A stretch of 64,000 nt of DNA from Polynucleobacter sp. JS-JIR-II-50 (GTDB lineage: Bacteria; Pseudomonadota; Gammaproteobacteria; Burkholderiales; Burkholderiaceae). Below, piece by piece: positions 9,498 to 17,661 of this stretch (the first letter of the stretch is position 1; each line of letters opens with the position of its first letter). The notes under the pieces are model-generated. The model was given only the letters and a program-made list of their open reading frames with translations. It searched no databases and was not told where the DNA came from. The translations under genes and the position numbers were made by a program. The stretch spans positions 434,001 to 498,000 of the forward strand of contig NZ_CP061307.1 of assembly GCF_018687895.1 (NCBI RefSeq), written 5' to 3'.

Positions 9498-9600
9498 TGG
9501 TGCATCAAGCCGCATCAAAATAAGCGTTTATGCACCATCCAAGGGAATTCCTTAGTAATTACCCGCAAATTTAGATCAAAATACATGTACAAAAGTATTT
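9498..9600. promoter_or_regulatory. Two inverted repeats upstream of the OFA-type MFS gene
   Basis: TGGTGCAT (9498-9505) and ATGCACCA (9530-9537) are perfect 8-base inverted repeats 24 bases apart. Closer to the gene, AAATAC (9579-9584) and GTATTT (9595-9600) form a second inverted repeat with a 10-base spacer. The first half-sites resemble the TGCACCA halves of NtrC sites, but I find no correctly spaced -24/-12 promoter. They are possible operators for the gene at 9636; the factor is unknown. Confidence 0.3.
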
Positions 9601-9635
9601 AGAAATTTTGATTAAACAATAAACGGGAGATTCAT

Positions 9636-10904
9636 ATGACTTCAGCTGTAATGGGTGCGGAAAGCACCAGTAAGAACCCCCTCAAGTCGAAGTGGGTGCA
9701 ATTGGCTTTGGGCGTGATTTGTATGATGTCCATTTCTAGTCCGCAATATGTATGGGCTTTATTTACCAAGCCAATCATGGGTCAGCTCGGCGTTACGTTG
9801 ACAGAGTTGCAAATAACATTTTCGATCTTGATTGTGTTGCAAACTTTCTTTTCGCCATTTCAGGGTTACTTAGTTGATAAATTTGGCCCTCGCCTTTTGT
9901 TATCCATTGGTACCATTCTGACGGGCGCAAGCTGGGTTCTTTCGGCTAACCTTACTACCGTATCTCATCTTTACATCACCTACGGCGTTTTAGGCGGCTT
10001 GGGTACCGGCATTGTTTACATCGGCGTTGTTGGTTTGATGGTTCGCTGGTTTCCAAATAATCGTGGATTCGCAGTTGGTATGGTTGCTGCTGGTTATGGC
10101 ATTGGTGCGTTGCTTACTACCTTCCCAATCTCTGCTAGTTTGACTGAGACAGGTATTCAGGGCACGTTGACATTCTTTGGTTACATCATTGGCGCTGTTG
10201 GACTATTGGCTGCGCAAGGGATCCGCGTGCCTCACGCTGATCGCGTGCAAACGGCTGATCAAAGAGAGGCCGCTGCAACAGGAGTTGCTCCAAAGACAAT
10301 GTTAAAGACACCAGTATTTTGGTTGATGTTTTTGATGATGTCCATGATGTCTACATCAGGTTTGATGGTGATCTCTCAAATGGGCGCATTTGCAAAAGAC
10401 TTTGGCATTACATCGGCTATGGTTTTTGGTATGGCCGCCTTACCTTTGGCCCTAACAATTGATCGCGTTACCAATGGCTTAACTCGACCAATATTTGGTT
10501 GGGTATCTGATCGTATCGGACGTGAATACACCATGACAATTGCTTTTGGTTTAGAAGCAGTTGCTATGTTTGCTTGGGTAATGACACGCTCAGATCCTGT
10601 CATGTTCGTATTACTCTCAGGTATTGTGTTCTTTGGTTGGGGTGAGATTTTCTCTTTATTTCCATCTACTTTGACTGATACTTTTGGTCAAAAGCATGCA
10701 ACTACAAACTATGGTTTCTTGTACATGGCTCAAGGCGTTGGTTCTATTATCGGCGCACCAGTTGCAGCCTATATTCATGGCGTGACTGAAAGCTGGATAC
10801 CAGTATTTGCCATCATGATCGTATTGGATGCTACTGCAGCTATCCTGGCATTCTTCGTGCTACGCCCAATGCGTGCTAAGTATTTGAAGACACGTACTGC
10901 ATAA
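9636..10904 (+). CDS. MFS transporter, oxalate/formate antiporter (OFA)-like
   Basis: A 422-residue major facilitator with about 12 hydrophobic segments. The N-terminal half shows the OFA-type pattern: SISSPQYVWALFTKPIMGQLGVTLTELQITFSILIVLQTFFSPFQGYLVDKFGPRLLL, a Gly-rich TYGVLGGLGTGIVYIGVVG helix and RWFPNNRGFAVGMVAAGYGIGAL. The second half has GWVSDRIGRE. OFA carriers exchange small mono- or dicarboxylates, for example oxalate for formate. The substrate here is not evident, because neighbours are Moco genes on one side and a gamma-glutamyltransferase-like gene on the other. The RBS is a GGGAGA 8-13 bases before the ATG. Confidence 0.8.
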   Translation: MTSAVMGAESTSKNPLKSKWVQLALGVICMMSISSPQYVWALFTKPIMGQLGVTLTELQITFSILIVLQTFFSPFQGYLVDKFGPRLLLSIGTILTGASWVLSANLTTVSHLYITYGVLGGLGTGIVYIGVVGLMVRWFPNNRGFAVGMVAAGYGIGALLTTFPISASLTETGIQGTLTFFGYIIGAVGLLAAQGIRVPHADRVQTADQREAAATGVAPKTMLKTPVFWLMFLMMSMMSTSGLMVISQMGAFAKDFGITSAMVFGMAALPLALTIDRVTNGLTRPIFGWVSDRIGREYTMTIAFGLEAVAMFAWVMTRSDPVMFVLLSGIVFFGWGEIFSLFPSTLTDTFGQKHATTNYGFLYMAQGVGSIIGAPVAAYIHGVTESWIPVFAIMIVLDATAAILAFFVLRPMRAKYLKTRTA

Positions 10905-10940
10905 GTGCTAACTCAGTGGTAATTTGAAATTCGAAGTTAG

Positions 10941-10971
10941 AAAAAAGGCTACCAACTTGGTAGCCTTTTTT
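10941..10971. terminator. Bidirectional rho-independent terminator
   Basis: A strong symmetrical hairpin: GGCTACC pairs with GGTAGCC, flanked by A6 on the left and T6 on the right. It therefore has a T-tract on both strands. It lies between two converging genes, the MFS gene ending at 10904 and the gamma-glutamyltransferase-like gene ending at 11005, and can stop both transcripts. Confidence 0.92.
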
Positions 10972-11004
10972 AATGCCGTCTAATTGTTACTAAATTGCCC
11001 AATA

Positions 11005-12603
11005 TTAGAATGAGCTCACAGCTCCATCACTTCTAGGATCCCATCCACCTTGTAGTGTTCCCGATGGATCGCGAATAATGCAGCCTGCATGACCAACGGT
11101 TTCATCAAAGGCGTCTAACATTTCAATTTCATGGCCTAAAGCATGAAGTTCTTTCGCGACTTCTGGACCAAAGCGTGATTCTAGTTTTAAGCTATCACTC
11201 GTTTGCCCCCAGGTGCGGCCAAGCAACCAGCGTGGGCGACTAATAGCATCCTGTGGATCGAGGCCATAAGTTGCTGTACGAGTAAATACTGCGCACTGGG
11301 TTTGTGGTTGACCATCTCCACCCATCGTTCCATAAACCATTGAGCGACCATCTTTAAATAAAGCCATCGCTGGGTTAAGAGTGTGGAAAGGCTTGCGATA
11401 CGGCTCAAGGTGATTGAGTGTATTTGGATCGAGAGAAAAACTGCAACCGCGGTTTTGCCAGTTGACACCTGAGGTGGGAAGCACAATGCCTGCGCCAAAC
11501 TCATGATAGATGCTTTGAATGAAAGAAACGCAATTGCCATCGCCATCAATCACGCCCATCCAAATAGTATCTGCAGGACCTTTGCCTTGGCCCCATGGAA
11601 GGGCTTTATTAGGGTCAATATTCTTGGCTAATTTTTTCAGGAATGCAGGTGACAAGAAAGATTGCGCATTCTTTGTCATATACGCAGGGTCTGTCACAAA
11701 CTGATCGCGAATCTTAAATGCTTGCTTAGTGGCTTCAACGCAGTGATGAACGTATTCTGGGCTATCTACTTTGAAGCGTTTTAAGTTCAGTTGATCCAAG
11801 ATGCCAATAATCATCAATGAGACTACGCCTTGTGTGGGCGGTGTCATGTTGTAGACATTACCCAAGCTATGTTTGAGCTCAAGAGGGTCTATGAGTTTTG
11901 CCTTGTGACGGTGCAGGTCATCCAATCTCAGTGGACTGCCTAACTCAGCGAGTTCTTTTGCTAGTGATTCAGCCAGTTCGCCACGGTAATAATCATCCGT
12001 CCCTTTTTCGGCAATCTGACGCAAGGTTTTGGCAAGACGCTCTTGCTTAAAGATGCTGCCGACCGCAGGTGCTTTGCCATTTACTAAAAAAGTCTCTGCG
12101 AAGCCTGGGATTGGGCTCAGTTCCTGACGCTTCTTTTCTGTAAGGCTGGATTGGCTAAAGGTAACCGGTGTGCCAGCTTCTGCATAGTGAATCGCATCAG
12201 CTAACAGGCGTGAAAGTGGTAGTTTGCCGCCTAGTCCTTGCTTGGAGAGTTGGTGTGCTGCGCCCCAACCAGAAATAGTCCCGGCAACGGTATTAGCCGC
12301 TACTGCACCGCGAAATGGAATGGCTTTAGTAATGCCGCGTTCTGCATACCATTGTTTAGTGGCCAATCCAGCAGCTGCACCACAGGCGTCAATTCCACCC
12401 ATGGCCTTTCCAGGAGAATGAACCACCCAGAAAGAATCTCCGCCTATGGAGTTCATATGAGGGTAGACCACAGCAATGGTTGCAGCAGCGGCAACCATTG
12501 CTTCTAGGGCATTGCCCCCTTCACGTAAAACAGCTAAAGCAGATTCTGATGCTAGAGAATGTGGCGCTACCGCCATTCCTCTGGTTCCCCATTTTGGTTG
12601 CAT
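11005..12603 (-). CDS. Gamma-glutamyltransferase family N-terminal-nucleophile hydrolase
   Basis: A 532-residue member of the gamma-glutamyltranspeptidase family, made as one chain that self-cleaves before a threonine nucleophile. The large-subunit part has the GMAVAPHSLASE start and SIGGDSFWVVHSP; the expected nucleophile is Thr346 in ADTIWMGVIDGDGNCVSFIQS, a YwrD-like DT context rather than the TTHxS of E. coli Ggt. GGDGQPQTQ near the C-terminal third is also typical. I see no convincing Sec signal peptide, so a cytoplasmic enzyme is likelier than the periplasmic glutathione-degrading Ggt. The substrate is open. It could feed the 5-oxoprolinase genes at 16942-19403, but they are not contiguous. 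Confidence 0.85.
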   Translation of the reverse strand: MQPKWGTRGMAVAPHSLASESALAVLREGGNALEAMVAAAATIAVVYPHMNSIGGDSFWVVHSPGKAMGGIDACGAAAGLATKQWYAERGITKAIPFRGAVAANTVAGTISGWGAAHQLSKQGLGGKLPLSRLLADAIHYAEAGTPVTFSQSSLTEKKRQELSPIPGFAETFLVNGKAPAVGSIFKQERLAKTLRQIAEKGTDDYYRGELAESLAKELAELGSPLRLDDLHRHKAKLIDPLELKHSLGNVYNMTPPTQGVVSLMIIGILDQLNLKRFKVDSPEYVHHCVEATKQAFKIRDQFVTDPAYMTKNAQSFLSPAFLKKLAKNIDPNKALPWGQGKGPADTIWMGVIDGDGNCVSFIQSIYHEFGAGIVLPTSGVNWQNRGCSFSLDPNTLNHLEPYRKPFHTLNPAMALFKDGRSMVYGTMGGDGQPQTQCAVFTRTATYGLDPQDAISRPRWLLGRTWGQTSDSLKLESRFGPEVAKELHALGHEIEMLDAFDETVGHAGCIIRDPSGTLQGGWDPRSDGAVSSF

Positions 12604-12673
12604 GATTGTTGTCCGGTTAAATAATTGGTTTTGTTATGGCTATATTGTATTGCTGGCTCATAGATTGCTCTGA

Positions 12674-12943
12674 CTAACTACGCCCAGTTTTGGTGGTGTT
12701 CTCAATCTCAAAAAAAGCGAGTTTTTTAGACCTAGGTAAACGCTTTAAGCGGAGTTCGGCTTTAGAGGCCTCAGAACGGTCGGAGTGCTCTTGTGTTGCT
12801 AAGAGGGCAACAGGTGTGCGGGACCTTGTGTAGCGCGCGCCTTGCCCTGAGTTATGGGCTTCCAGGCGATGCTCAAGGCGGTTCGTGATGCCAGCGTAAT
12901 AGCTGCCATCAGAGCACTCTAGAAGGTAAACAAGCCAGGTCAA
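12674..12943 (-). CDS. GIY-YIG domain protein (UPF0213/YhbQ-like)
   Basis: An 89-residue single GIY-YIG domain: WLVYLLECSDGSYYAGITNRLEHRLEAHN contains the two-strand core (the second motif is YAG rather than YIG), with a conserved arginine in the helix and Asn-Ser-Gly-Gln-Gly-Ala after it, then YTRSRTPVALL. It resembles YhbQ, a small stand-alone nuclease-fold protein of poorly defined role. The reading frame has no ATG between the upstream in-frame stop (12956-12958) and the domain, so the TTG at 12943-12941 is the most likely start. It diverges from clpB. Confidence 0.8.
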   Translation of the reverse strand: MTWLVYLLECSDGSYYAGITNRLEHRLEAHNSGQGARYTRSRTPVALLATQEHSDRSEASKAELRLKRLPRSKKLAFFEIENTTKTGRS

Positions 12944-12979
12944 AATAAGGTCGAATTAGGGTAAAAAGTGCGCTAGATG

Positions 12980-13006
12980 CTTGAAATTAGAAATATTGCC
13001 CTTATA
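12980..13006 (+). promoter_or_regulatory. Heat-shock (sigma-32) promoter of clpB
   Basis: CTTGAAA at 12980-12986 matches the sigma-32 -35 consensus exactly. After a 12-base spacer, CCCTTATA at 12999-13006 is close to the -10 consensus CCCCATnT. Transcription would begin around 13013-13015, some 33 bases before the clpB ATG. A heat-shock promoter is expected for this disaggregase, so sequence and gene function agree. Confidence 0.85.
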
Positions 13007-13046
13007 TTCTATAGATAGATATCCATGGAATACATGAGGCGTAAAA

Positions 13047-15650
13047 ATGAGAATAGATAAATTAACAACCAAATTTCAAGAGGCCTTAAGTGAGGCCCAA
13101 AGTATCGCTTTGGCTAAAGACAATCAATACATCGAGCCGGCCCATCTGCTGTTGGCAATGTTGCGTGATTCGGATGGTAGTGCGAAGAGTTTATTGACTC
13201 GAGCTGGAGTCAATGTTTCTGGCCTAGAAAAAGGCGCAGAAAAGATCATCAGCAATCTTCCTGAAGTGCAGGGTACCGGCGGAGACGTTCAGGTAGGCCG
13301 GGATTTAAGTAACTGGCTTAACCTATGTGAAAAAGAAGCTAATAAACGCAATGATCAATTTATTGCTGGCGAGTTGTTCTTACTAGTGGTGGCTGATGAC
13401 AAGGGTGAGCTCGGTAAAGTTGCTCGTGAAAATGGATTAAATCGTAAATCGTTAGAAGCGGCTATTGATTTAGTGCGCGGAGGAGAATCAGTGAATAGTG
13501 CAGATGCTGAAGGCCAACGTGAAGCCTTAAAGAAATACACAGTGGATTTAACTGAGCGTGCTCGTATGGGTAAGCTCGATCCAGTAATTGGGCGTGACGA
13601 TGAGATTCGTCGCACCATTCAAATTTTGCAACGTCGCGGTAAGAACAATCCGGTACTCATTGGTGAGCCTGGCGTGGGTAAGACCGCAATCGTTGAAGGT
13701 TTGGCGCAGCGCATCGTCAATGGCGAAGTTCCTGAGACATTGAAAAATAAGCGTGTCTTGGTCTTGGATATGGCCTTGTTATTGGCTGGTGCCAAGTACC
13801 GCGGTGAATTTGAGGAACGCCTCAAGGCTGTTCTTAGCGATGTCGCTAAAGATGAAGGTCAAACCATTATCTTTATCGACGAGATTCATACGATGGTTGG
13901 TGCAGGCAAGGGTGAGGGCGCGATGGATGCCGGCAATATGCTCAAGCCCGCCTTAGCTCGTGGTGAATTACATTGCATCGGCGCAACCACCTTAGATGAG
14001 TATCGTAAGTACATCGAAAAAGATCCTGCGCTGGAACGTCGTTTCCAAAAAGTGATGGTGGAGGAGCCTACCGTCGAGGCAACTATTGCCATCTTGCGCG
14101 GTCTTAAAGAGCGTTATGAACTGCATCATGGTATTGAAATTACTGATCCAGCGATTGTTGCAGCTGCTGAGTTATCGCATCGCTACATTACGGATCGTTT
14201 CTTGCCAGATAAGGCGATCGACCTGATTGATGAGGCGGGTTCGCGTATTCGGATGGAGATTGATTCCAAGCCTGAAGTGATGGATAGGCTGGAGCGTCGT
14301 TTGATTCAATTAAAGATTGAGCGCGAAGCCGTTAAGAAGGAGAAGGATGATGCTTCGCAAAAACGTCTAGGCCTTATTGAGGATGAAATTAAACGTCTGG
14401 GCGCTGAGTATGCTGATTTAGAAGAGGTTTGGAAAGCGGAGAAGGGTGCTGTATTGGGTGCAGCTCAGCTGAAAGAGGAAATTGAAAAAGTAAGAGTGGA
14501 TATTGCAAAGCTACAACGCGATGGCAAGTTAGAAAAGGTTGCGGAGTTGCAATATGGGAAGCTGCCTGAGTTAGAAGCTAAGTTGAAGTCTGCTGCTGCG
14601 GCAGAAGCTAAGGGCGATAAAGACGGCGTATTGAAGAACAAGTTACTTCGTACTCAAGTTGGCGCAGAAGAAATTGCGGAAGTAGTTTCTCGTGCGACAG
14701 GTATTCCGGTATCGAAGATGATGCAGGGTGAGCGCGATAAGTTGCTCAAGATGGAGGAGCTGCTGCATAAGCGTGTGGTTGGTCAAGAAGAGGCTATTCG
14801 CGCAGTATCAGATGCTATTCGTCGTTCTCGGGCTGGTTTGGCTGAAGAGAATCGCCCTTATGGATCCTTCTTATTCCTTGGGCCTACTGGAGTTGGTAAG
14901 ACTGAGCTCTGTAAGGCCCTCGCTGGCTTCTTGTTTGATAGTGAAGATCACCTCATTCGTATTGATATGAGTGAGTTTATGGAGAAGCATAGCGTGGCGC
15001 GTTTAATCGGTGCGCCTCCAGGTTATGTTGGTTACGAAGAGGGTGGTTATTTAACTGAACAAGTTCGTCGTCATCCATATAGCGTGATCTTGTTTGATGA
15101 AATCGAAAAAGCGCATCCAGACGTATTCAATGTGCTCCTGCAAGTGCTTGATGATGGCCGCCTCACTGATGGCCAAGGTCGTACCGTAGACTTTAAGAAC
15201 ACTGTCATTGTTATGACCAGTAACATTGGATCCCATTTGATTCAATCAATGGTAGATAAGAAGCAAGCAGAAATTAAAGAAGCAGTATTTGAGGAGTTGA
15301 AGAATCATTTCCGCCCTGAGTTCTTAAATCGTATTGATGAAATCGTGGTGTTCCATGGTTTGGACAAAGGCAACATTGCCAACATCGCCAAGATCTTACT
15401 CAAGAACTTGTCAGATCGTTTAGCAAAAGTGGATATGCAGCTTGAGGTGAGTGATGCCGCCTTGAATAAGATTGCTGAAGTGGGCTTTGATCCGGTTTTT
15501 GGAGCAAGGCCGCTGAAGCGGGCGATCCAGCAATATATTGAGAATCCCGTCTCCAAGATGATTTTGGAAGGCAAGTTCGGGCCCATGGATGTGGTGCCTG
15601 TCGATGTTGATAAATCAGGTGACTTTAGCTTTAGCCGTCAGGTTCATTAA
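13047..15650 (+). CDS. clpB: ATP-dependent disaggregase ClpB
   Basis: An 867-residue Hsp100 chaperone of usual length, which pulls polypeptides out of aggregates together with DnaK. Order of domains: Clp-N repeats (about 1-145), first AAA+ module with Walker A GEPGVGKT at 206-213, the long middle coiled coil (about 400-530, rich in Glu/Lys/Arg) that marks ClpB rather than ClpA/ClpC, and a second AAA+ module with [12 protein letters not shown] near 610 and [13 protein letters not shown] sigma-32-type promoter precedes it and a GAGG ribosome site lies upstream of the ATG. Confidence 0.98.
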   Translation: MRIDKLTTKFQEALSEAQSIALAKDNQYIEPAHLLLAMLRDSDGSAKSLLTRAGVNVSGLEKGAEKIISNLPEVQGTGGDVQVGRDLSNWLNLCEKEANKRNDQFIAGELFLLVVADDKGELGKVARENGLNRKSLEAAIDLVRGGESVNSADAEGQREALKKYTVDLTERARMGKLDPVIGRDDEIRRTIQILQRRGKNNPVLIGEPGVGKTAIVEGLAQRIVNGEVPETLKNKRVLVLDMALLLAGAKYRGEFEERLKAVLSDVAKDEGQTIIFIDEIHTMVGAGKGEGAMDAGNMLKPALARGELHCIGATTLDEYRKYIEKDPALERRFQKVMVEEPTVEATIAILRGLKERYELHHGIEITDPAIVAAAELSHRYITDRFLPDKAIDLIDEAGSRIRMEIDSKPEVMDRLERRLIQLKIEREAVKKEKDDASQKRLGLIEDEIKRLGAEYADLEEVWKAEKGAVLGAAQLKEEIEKVRVDIAKLQRDGKLEKVAELQYGKLPELEAKLKSAAAAEAKGDKDGVLKNKLLRTQVGAEEIAEVVSRATGIPVSKMMQGERDKLLKMEELLHKRVVGQEEAIRAVSDAIRRSRAGLAEENRPYGSFLFLGPTGVGKTELCKALAGFLFDSEDHLIRIDMSEFMEKHSVARLIGAPPGYVGYEEGGYLTEQVRRHPYSVILFDEIEKAHPDVFNVLLQVLDDGRLTDGQGRTVDFKNTVIVMTSNIGSHLIQSMVDKKQAEIKEAVFEELKNHFRPEFLNRIDEIVVFHGLDKGNIANIAKILLKNLSDRLAKVDMQLEVSDAALNKIAEVGFDPVFGARPLKRAIQQYIENPVSKMILEGKFGPMDVVPVDVDKSGDFSFSRQVH

Positions 15651-15679
15651 GCGGTCTTAAGTAGCAAATACGTAGTTCA

Positions 15680-15695
15680 GCAGGAATATTCCTGC
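15680..15695. promoter_or_regulatory. Perfect 16-base palindrome before the MFS gene
   Basis: GCAGGAATATTCCTGC is a perfect 16-base palindrome located 30 bases after the clpB stop and 17 bases before the ATG at 15713. No T-tract follows, so it is not a standard terminator. An operator for the downstream transporter gene is plausible; the binding factor is unknown. Confidence 0.45.
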
Positions 15696-15712
15696 GCCAG
15701 TAAACTCGGTGC

Positions 15713-16945
15713 ATGACTGTCGCGCTTAGTGGGCGCGCCGGTGATGTCCGGGTTATTGGTCTCATTAGCCTGGCTCACGGCAGCTCTCATTTCTTTCATT
15801 TGGTGCTCCCTCCCATGTTCCCATGGTTGAAGGAAGCTTTTGCATTGAGTTATGCCGAACTCGGTTTGCTCATGTCGGTCTTCTTTGTCGTGTCTTGTAT
15901 AGCTCAGGCTACATCTGGTTTTTTAGTAGACCGTATTGGAGCTAGACCGGTTCTCTTCGGTGGCGTTGGCTTACTTGTACTTGCAGCACTGGTGTATTCC
16001 CAAAGCAATGGTTACACCATGTTGTTACTAGGAGCGGTTATTGCTGGTTGCGGTAATGGTATTTTTCATCCCGTTGATTACACACTCATTAATCATAAGG
16101 TGTCTCCACCCAATCTTCCATACGCCTATTCTATGCATGGCGTCACAGGGTATTTAGGTTGGGCAGCTGCGCCAGCCTTCATGGTAGCGATTGCTCAACT
16201 TGCCGATTGGCGTATTGCTTTCTTATCTGCAGCCCTTCTAGAGGCTTGTGTCTTGGTGATACTTTGGGTCAATAAAAATGCCCTCTTAGACAATGTTAAA
16301 GAGCGTCATGAGAATACGCATGCGAGTACCCAGGCGACCAATCCTGGTGTTGCTCAGGAGAGTCCATTTGCATTCTTGCGATTGCCGGCGGTTTGGCTGT
16401 GTTGGGTCTTCTTTTTCTTTAGTATGGCCTCCACCTCTAGCTTGCAATCTTTTGCACCAAGCGCGCTCTTTAGTATTTATGAGATTCCTTTAAATGTAGG
16501 CAGTTACTACATCACGCTTTTGGCGTTAGGGAGCGCTGGAGGAGTTTTGTTTGGGGGCTACTTGGCGGCGAAGTTGCAGGCACCGGAAAGAATTGTCTCC
16601 GCATGCCTGTCTATTACGGTAGTAATGTGTTTGCTGTTATCCACAGGATTTATTTCAATTGATCTCATTCCCATCATTTTCTTTGCTCTGGGATTTGGGT
16701 ATGGAGTAGTGGCGCCTTCACGAGATCTATTAGTGAAAAAGGCAACGCCACAAGGTGTAGCTGGGCGTGTTTACGGAATCGTCTATTCAGGAATTGATTT
16801 GGGCGCGGCAGTGGGCCCATTTATTTTTGGTTTCTTTATGGATGCTGGTTTGCCCAAAGCCTTATTCCTAGGAATCGTCGTATTCCAGCTGATGATTATT
16901 CCAACCATTTTTCAGGTGAAATCAAAAAGCCGGCAAGCCGTCTAA
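15713..16945 (+). CDS. MFS transporter (fosmidomycin-resistance/Fsr-like group)
   Basis: A 410-residue major facilitator with about 12 hydrophobic segments. The start ISLAHGSSHFFHLVLPPMFPWLKEAFALSYAELGLL is the pattern of the Fsr-like branch, whose members start with a conserved HxxxH region; GFLVDRIGARPVLFGG is the loop 2-3 MFS motif, and FHPVDYTLIN and RVYGIVYSGIDLGAAVGPF are in later helices. Fsr exports fosmidomycin, but many relatives are uncharacterised. Its stop overlaps the stop end of pxpA by four bases tail to tail, so the two transcripts converge. No RBS of note is visible before the ATG. Confidence 0.78.
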   Translation: MTVALSGRAGDVRVIGLISLAHGSSHFFHLVLPPMFPWLKEAFALSYAELGLLMSVFFVVSCIAQATSGFLVDRIGARPVLFGGVGLLVLAALVYSQSNGYTMLLLGAVIAGCGNGIFHPVDYTLINHKVSPPNLPYAYSMHGVTGYLGWAAAPAFMVAIAQLADWRIAFLSAALLEACVLVILWVNKNALLDNVKERHENTHASTQATNPGVAQESPFAFLRLPAVWLCWVFFFFSMASTSSLQSFAPSALFSIYEIPLNVGSYYITLLALGSAGGVLFGGYLAAKLQAPERIVSACLSITVVMCLLLSTGFISIDLIPIIFFALGFGYGVVAPSRDLLVKKATPQGVAGRVYGIVYSGIDLGAAVGPFIFGFFMDAGLPKALFLGIVVFQLMIIPTIFQVKSKSRQAV

Positions 16946-17661
16946 ATTAATGCGGCTTTAATCTTTTTCGCAAACTCAACTGCATGCGGATTGTCGCCAT
17001 GAATACACAGTGTATCGGCCTGGATTTTGATTTCACTGCCATCAATTGCAGTCACTTTCCCATTCCTTGACATATCGATCGCTTGATTGAGTGCTTCGGA
17101 TTCATTCTCAATGACAGCGCCCGCCTGACTTCGCGGAACTAGAAAACCTTCTTTAGTGTATTTGCGATCTGCGAATACCTCTTGCCATACCGGCACATTC
17201 AATTCTTTTGCAGCATCGATCATGCAGCTTCCCGCTAAACCATACAAAATAACTTCCGGGCCTAAATCTTTTACTGCCCGCGCTATTCCTCTAGCAAGTT
17301 TCATGTCTCTGGCTGCCTGGTTATATAGGGCTCCATGCGGTTTGACATGATGTAGCTTCTTTCCGATTGCATTCACAAAAGCTTTTAATGCGCCAGCTTG
17401 GTAAAGAACATAGTTATAGGCATCCTCTTCGGATATAGCCATCTCACGTCGCCCAAACCCTTCTAGATCTGGAAGGCCTGGATGTGCGCCAATATGAACC
17501 CCTTTTTTGCTTGCCATTTCAACCAACTTTTTCATACGTGCTGGATCGCCAGCGTGCCACCCACAGGCAATGTTGGTCGATGTAATGTAGTCAAGCAATA
17601 ATGCATCGTTGCCCATTTCCCAGGCGCCAAAGCCTTCGCCCATATCGCTATTAATATCCAT
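16942..17661 (-). CDS. pxpA: 5-oxoprolinase subunit PxpA (LamB/YcsF family)
   Basis: A 239-residue LamB/YcsF protein. PxpA, with PxpB and PxpC, opens 5-oxoproline to glutamate using ATP. It begins MDINSDMGEGFGAW, followed by TNIACGWHAGDPARM, GAHPGLPDLEGFGRREM, VKPHGALYN and CIHGDNPHAV, the metal/substrate motifs of the family. It is the second gene after the pxpB-pxpC fusion, which it overlaps by one base (TAATG), so subunits are probably made in a coupled way. Length is close to the usual 240-250. Confidence 0.93.
   Translation of the reverse strand: MDINSDMGEGFGAWEMGNDALLLDYITSTNIACGWHAGDPARMKKLVEMASKKGVHIGAHPGLPDLEGFGRREMAISEEDAYNYVLYQAGALKAFVNAIGKKLHHVKPHGALYNQAARDMKLARGIARAVKDLGPEVILYGLAGSCMIDAAKELNVPVWQEVFADRKYTKEGFLVPRSQAGAVIENESEALNQAIDMSRNGKVTAIDGSEIKIQADTLCIHGDNPHAVEFAKKIKAALI

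Noticed and set aside
9498..9537. NtrC site with sigma-54 promoter before the OFA-type carrier
   Set aside because: Half-sites resemble TGCACCA but are arranged in the opposite order and 24 bases apart, and no GG-N10-GC element of correct spacing is present.
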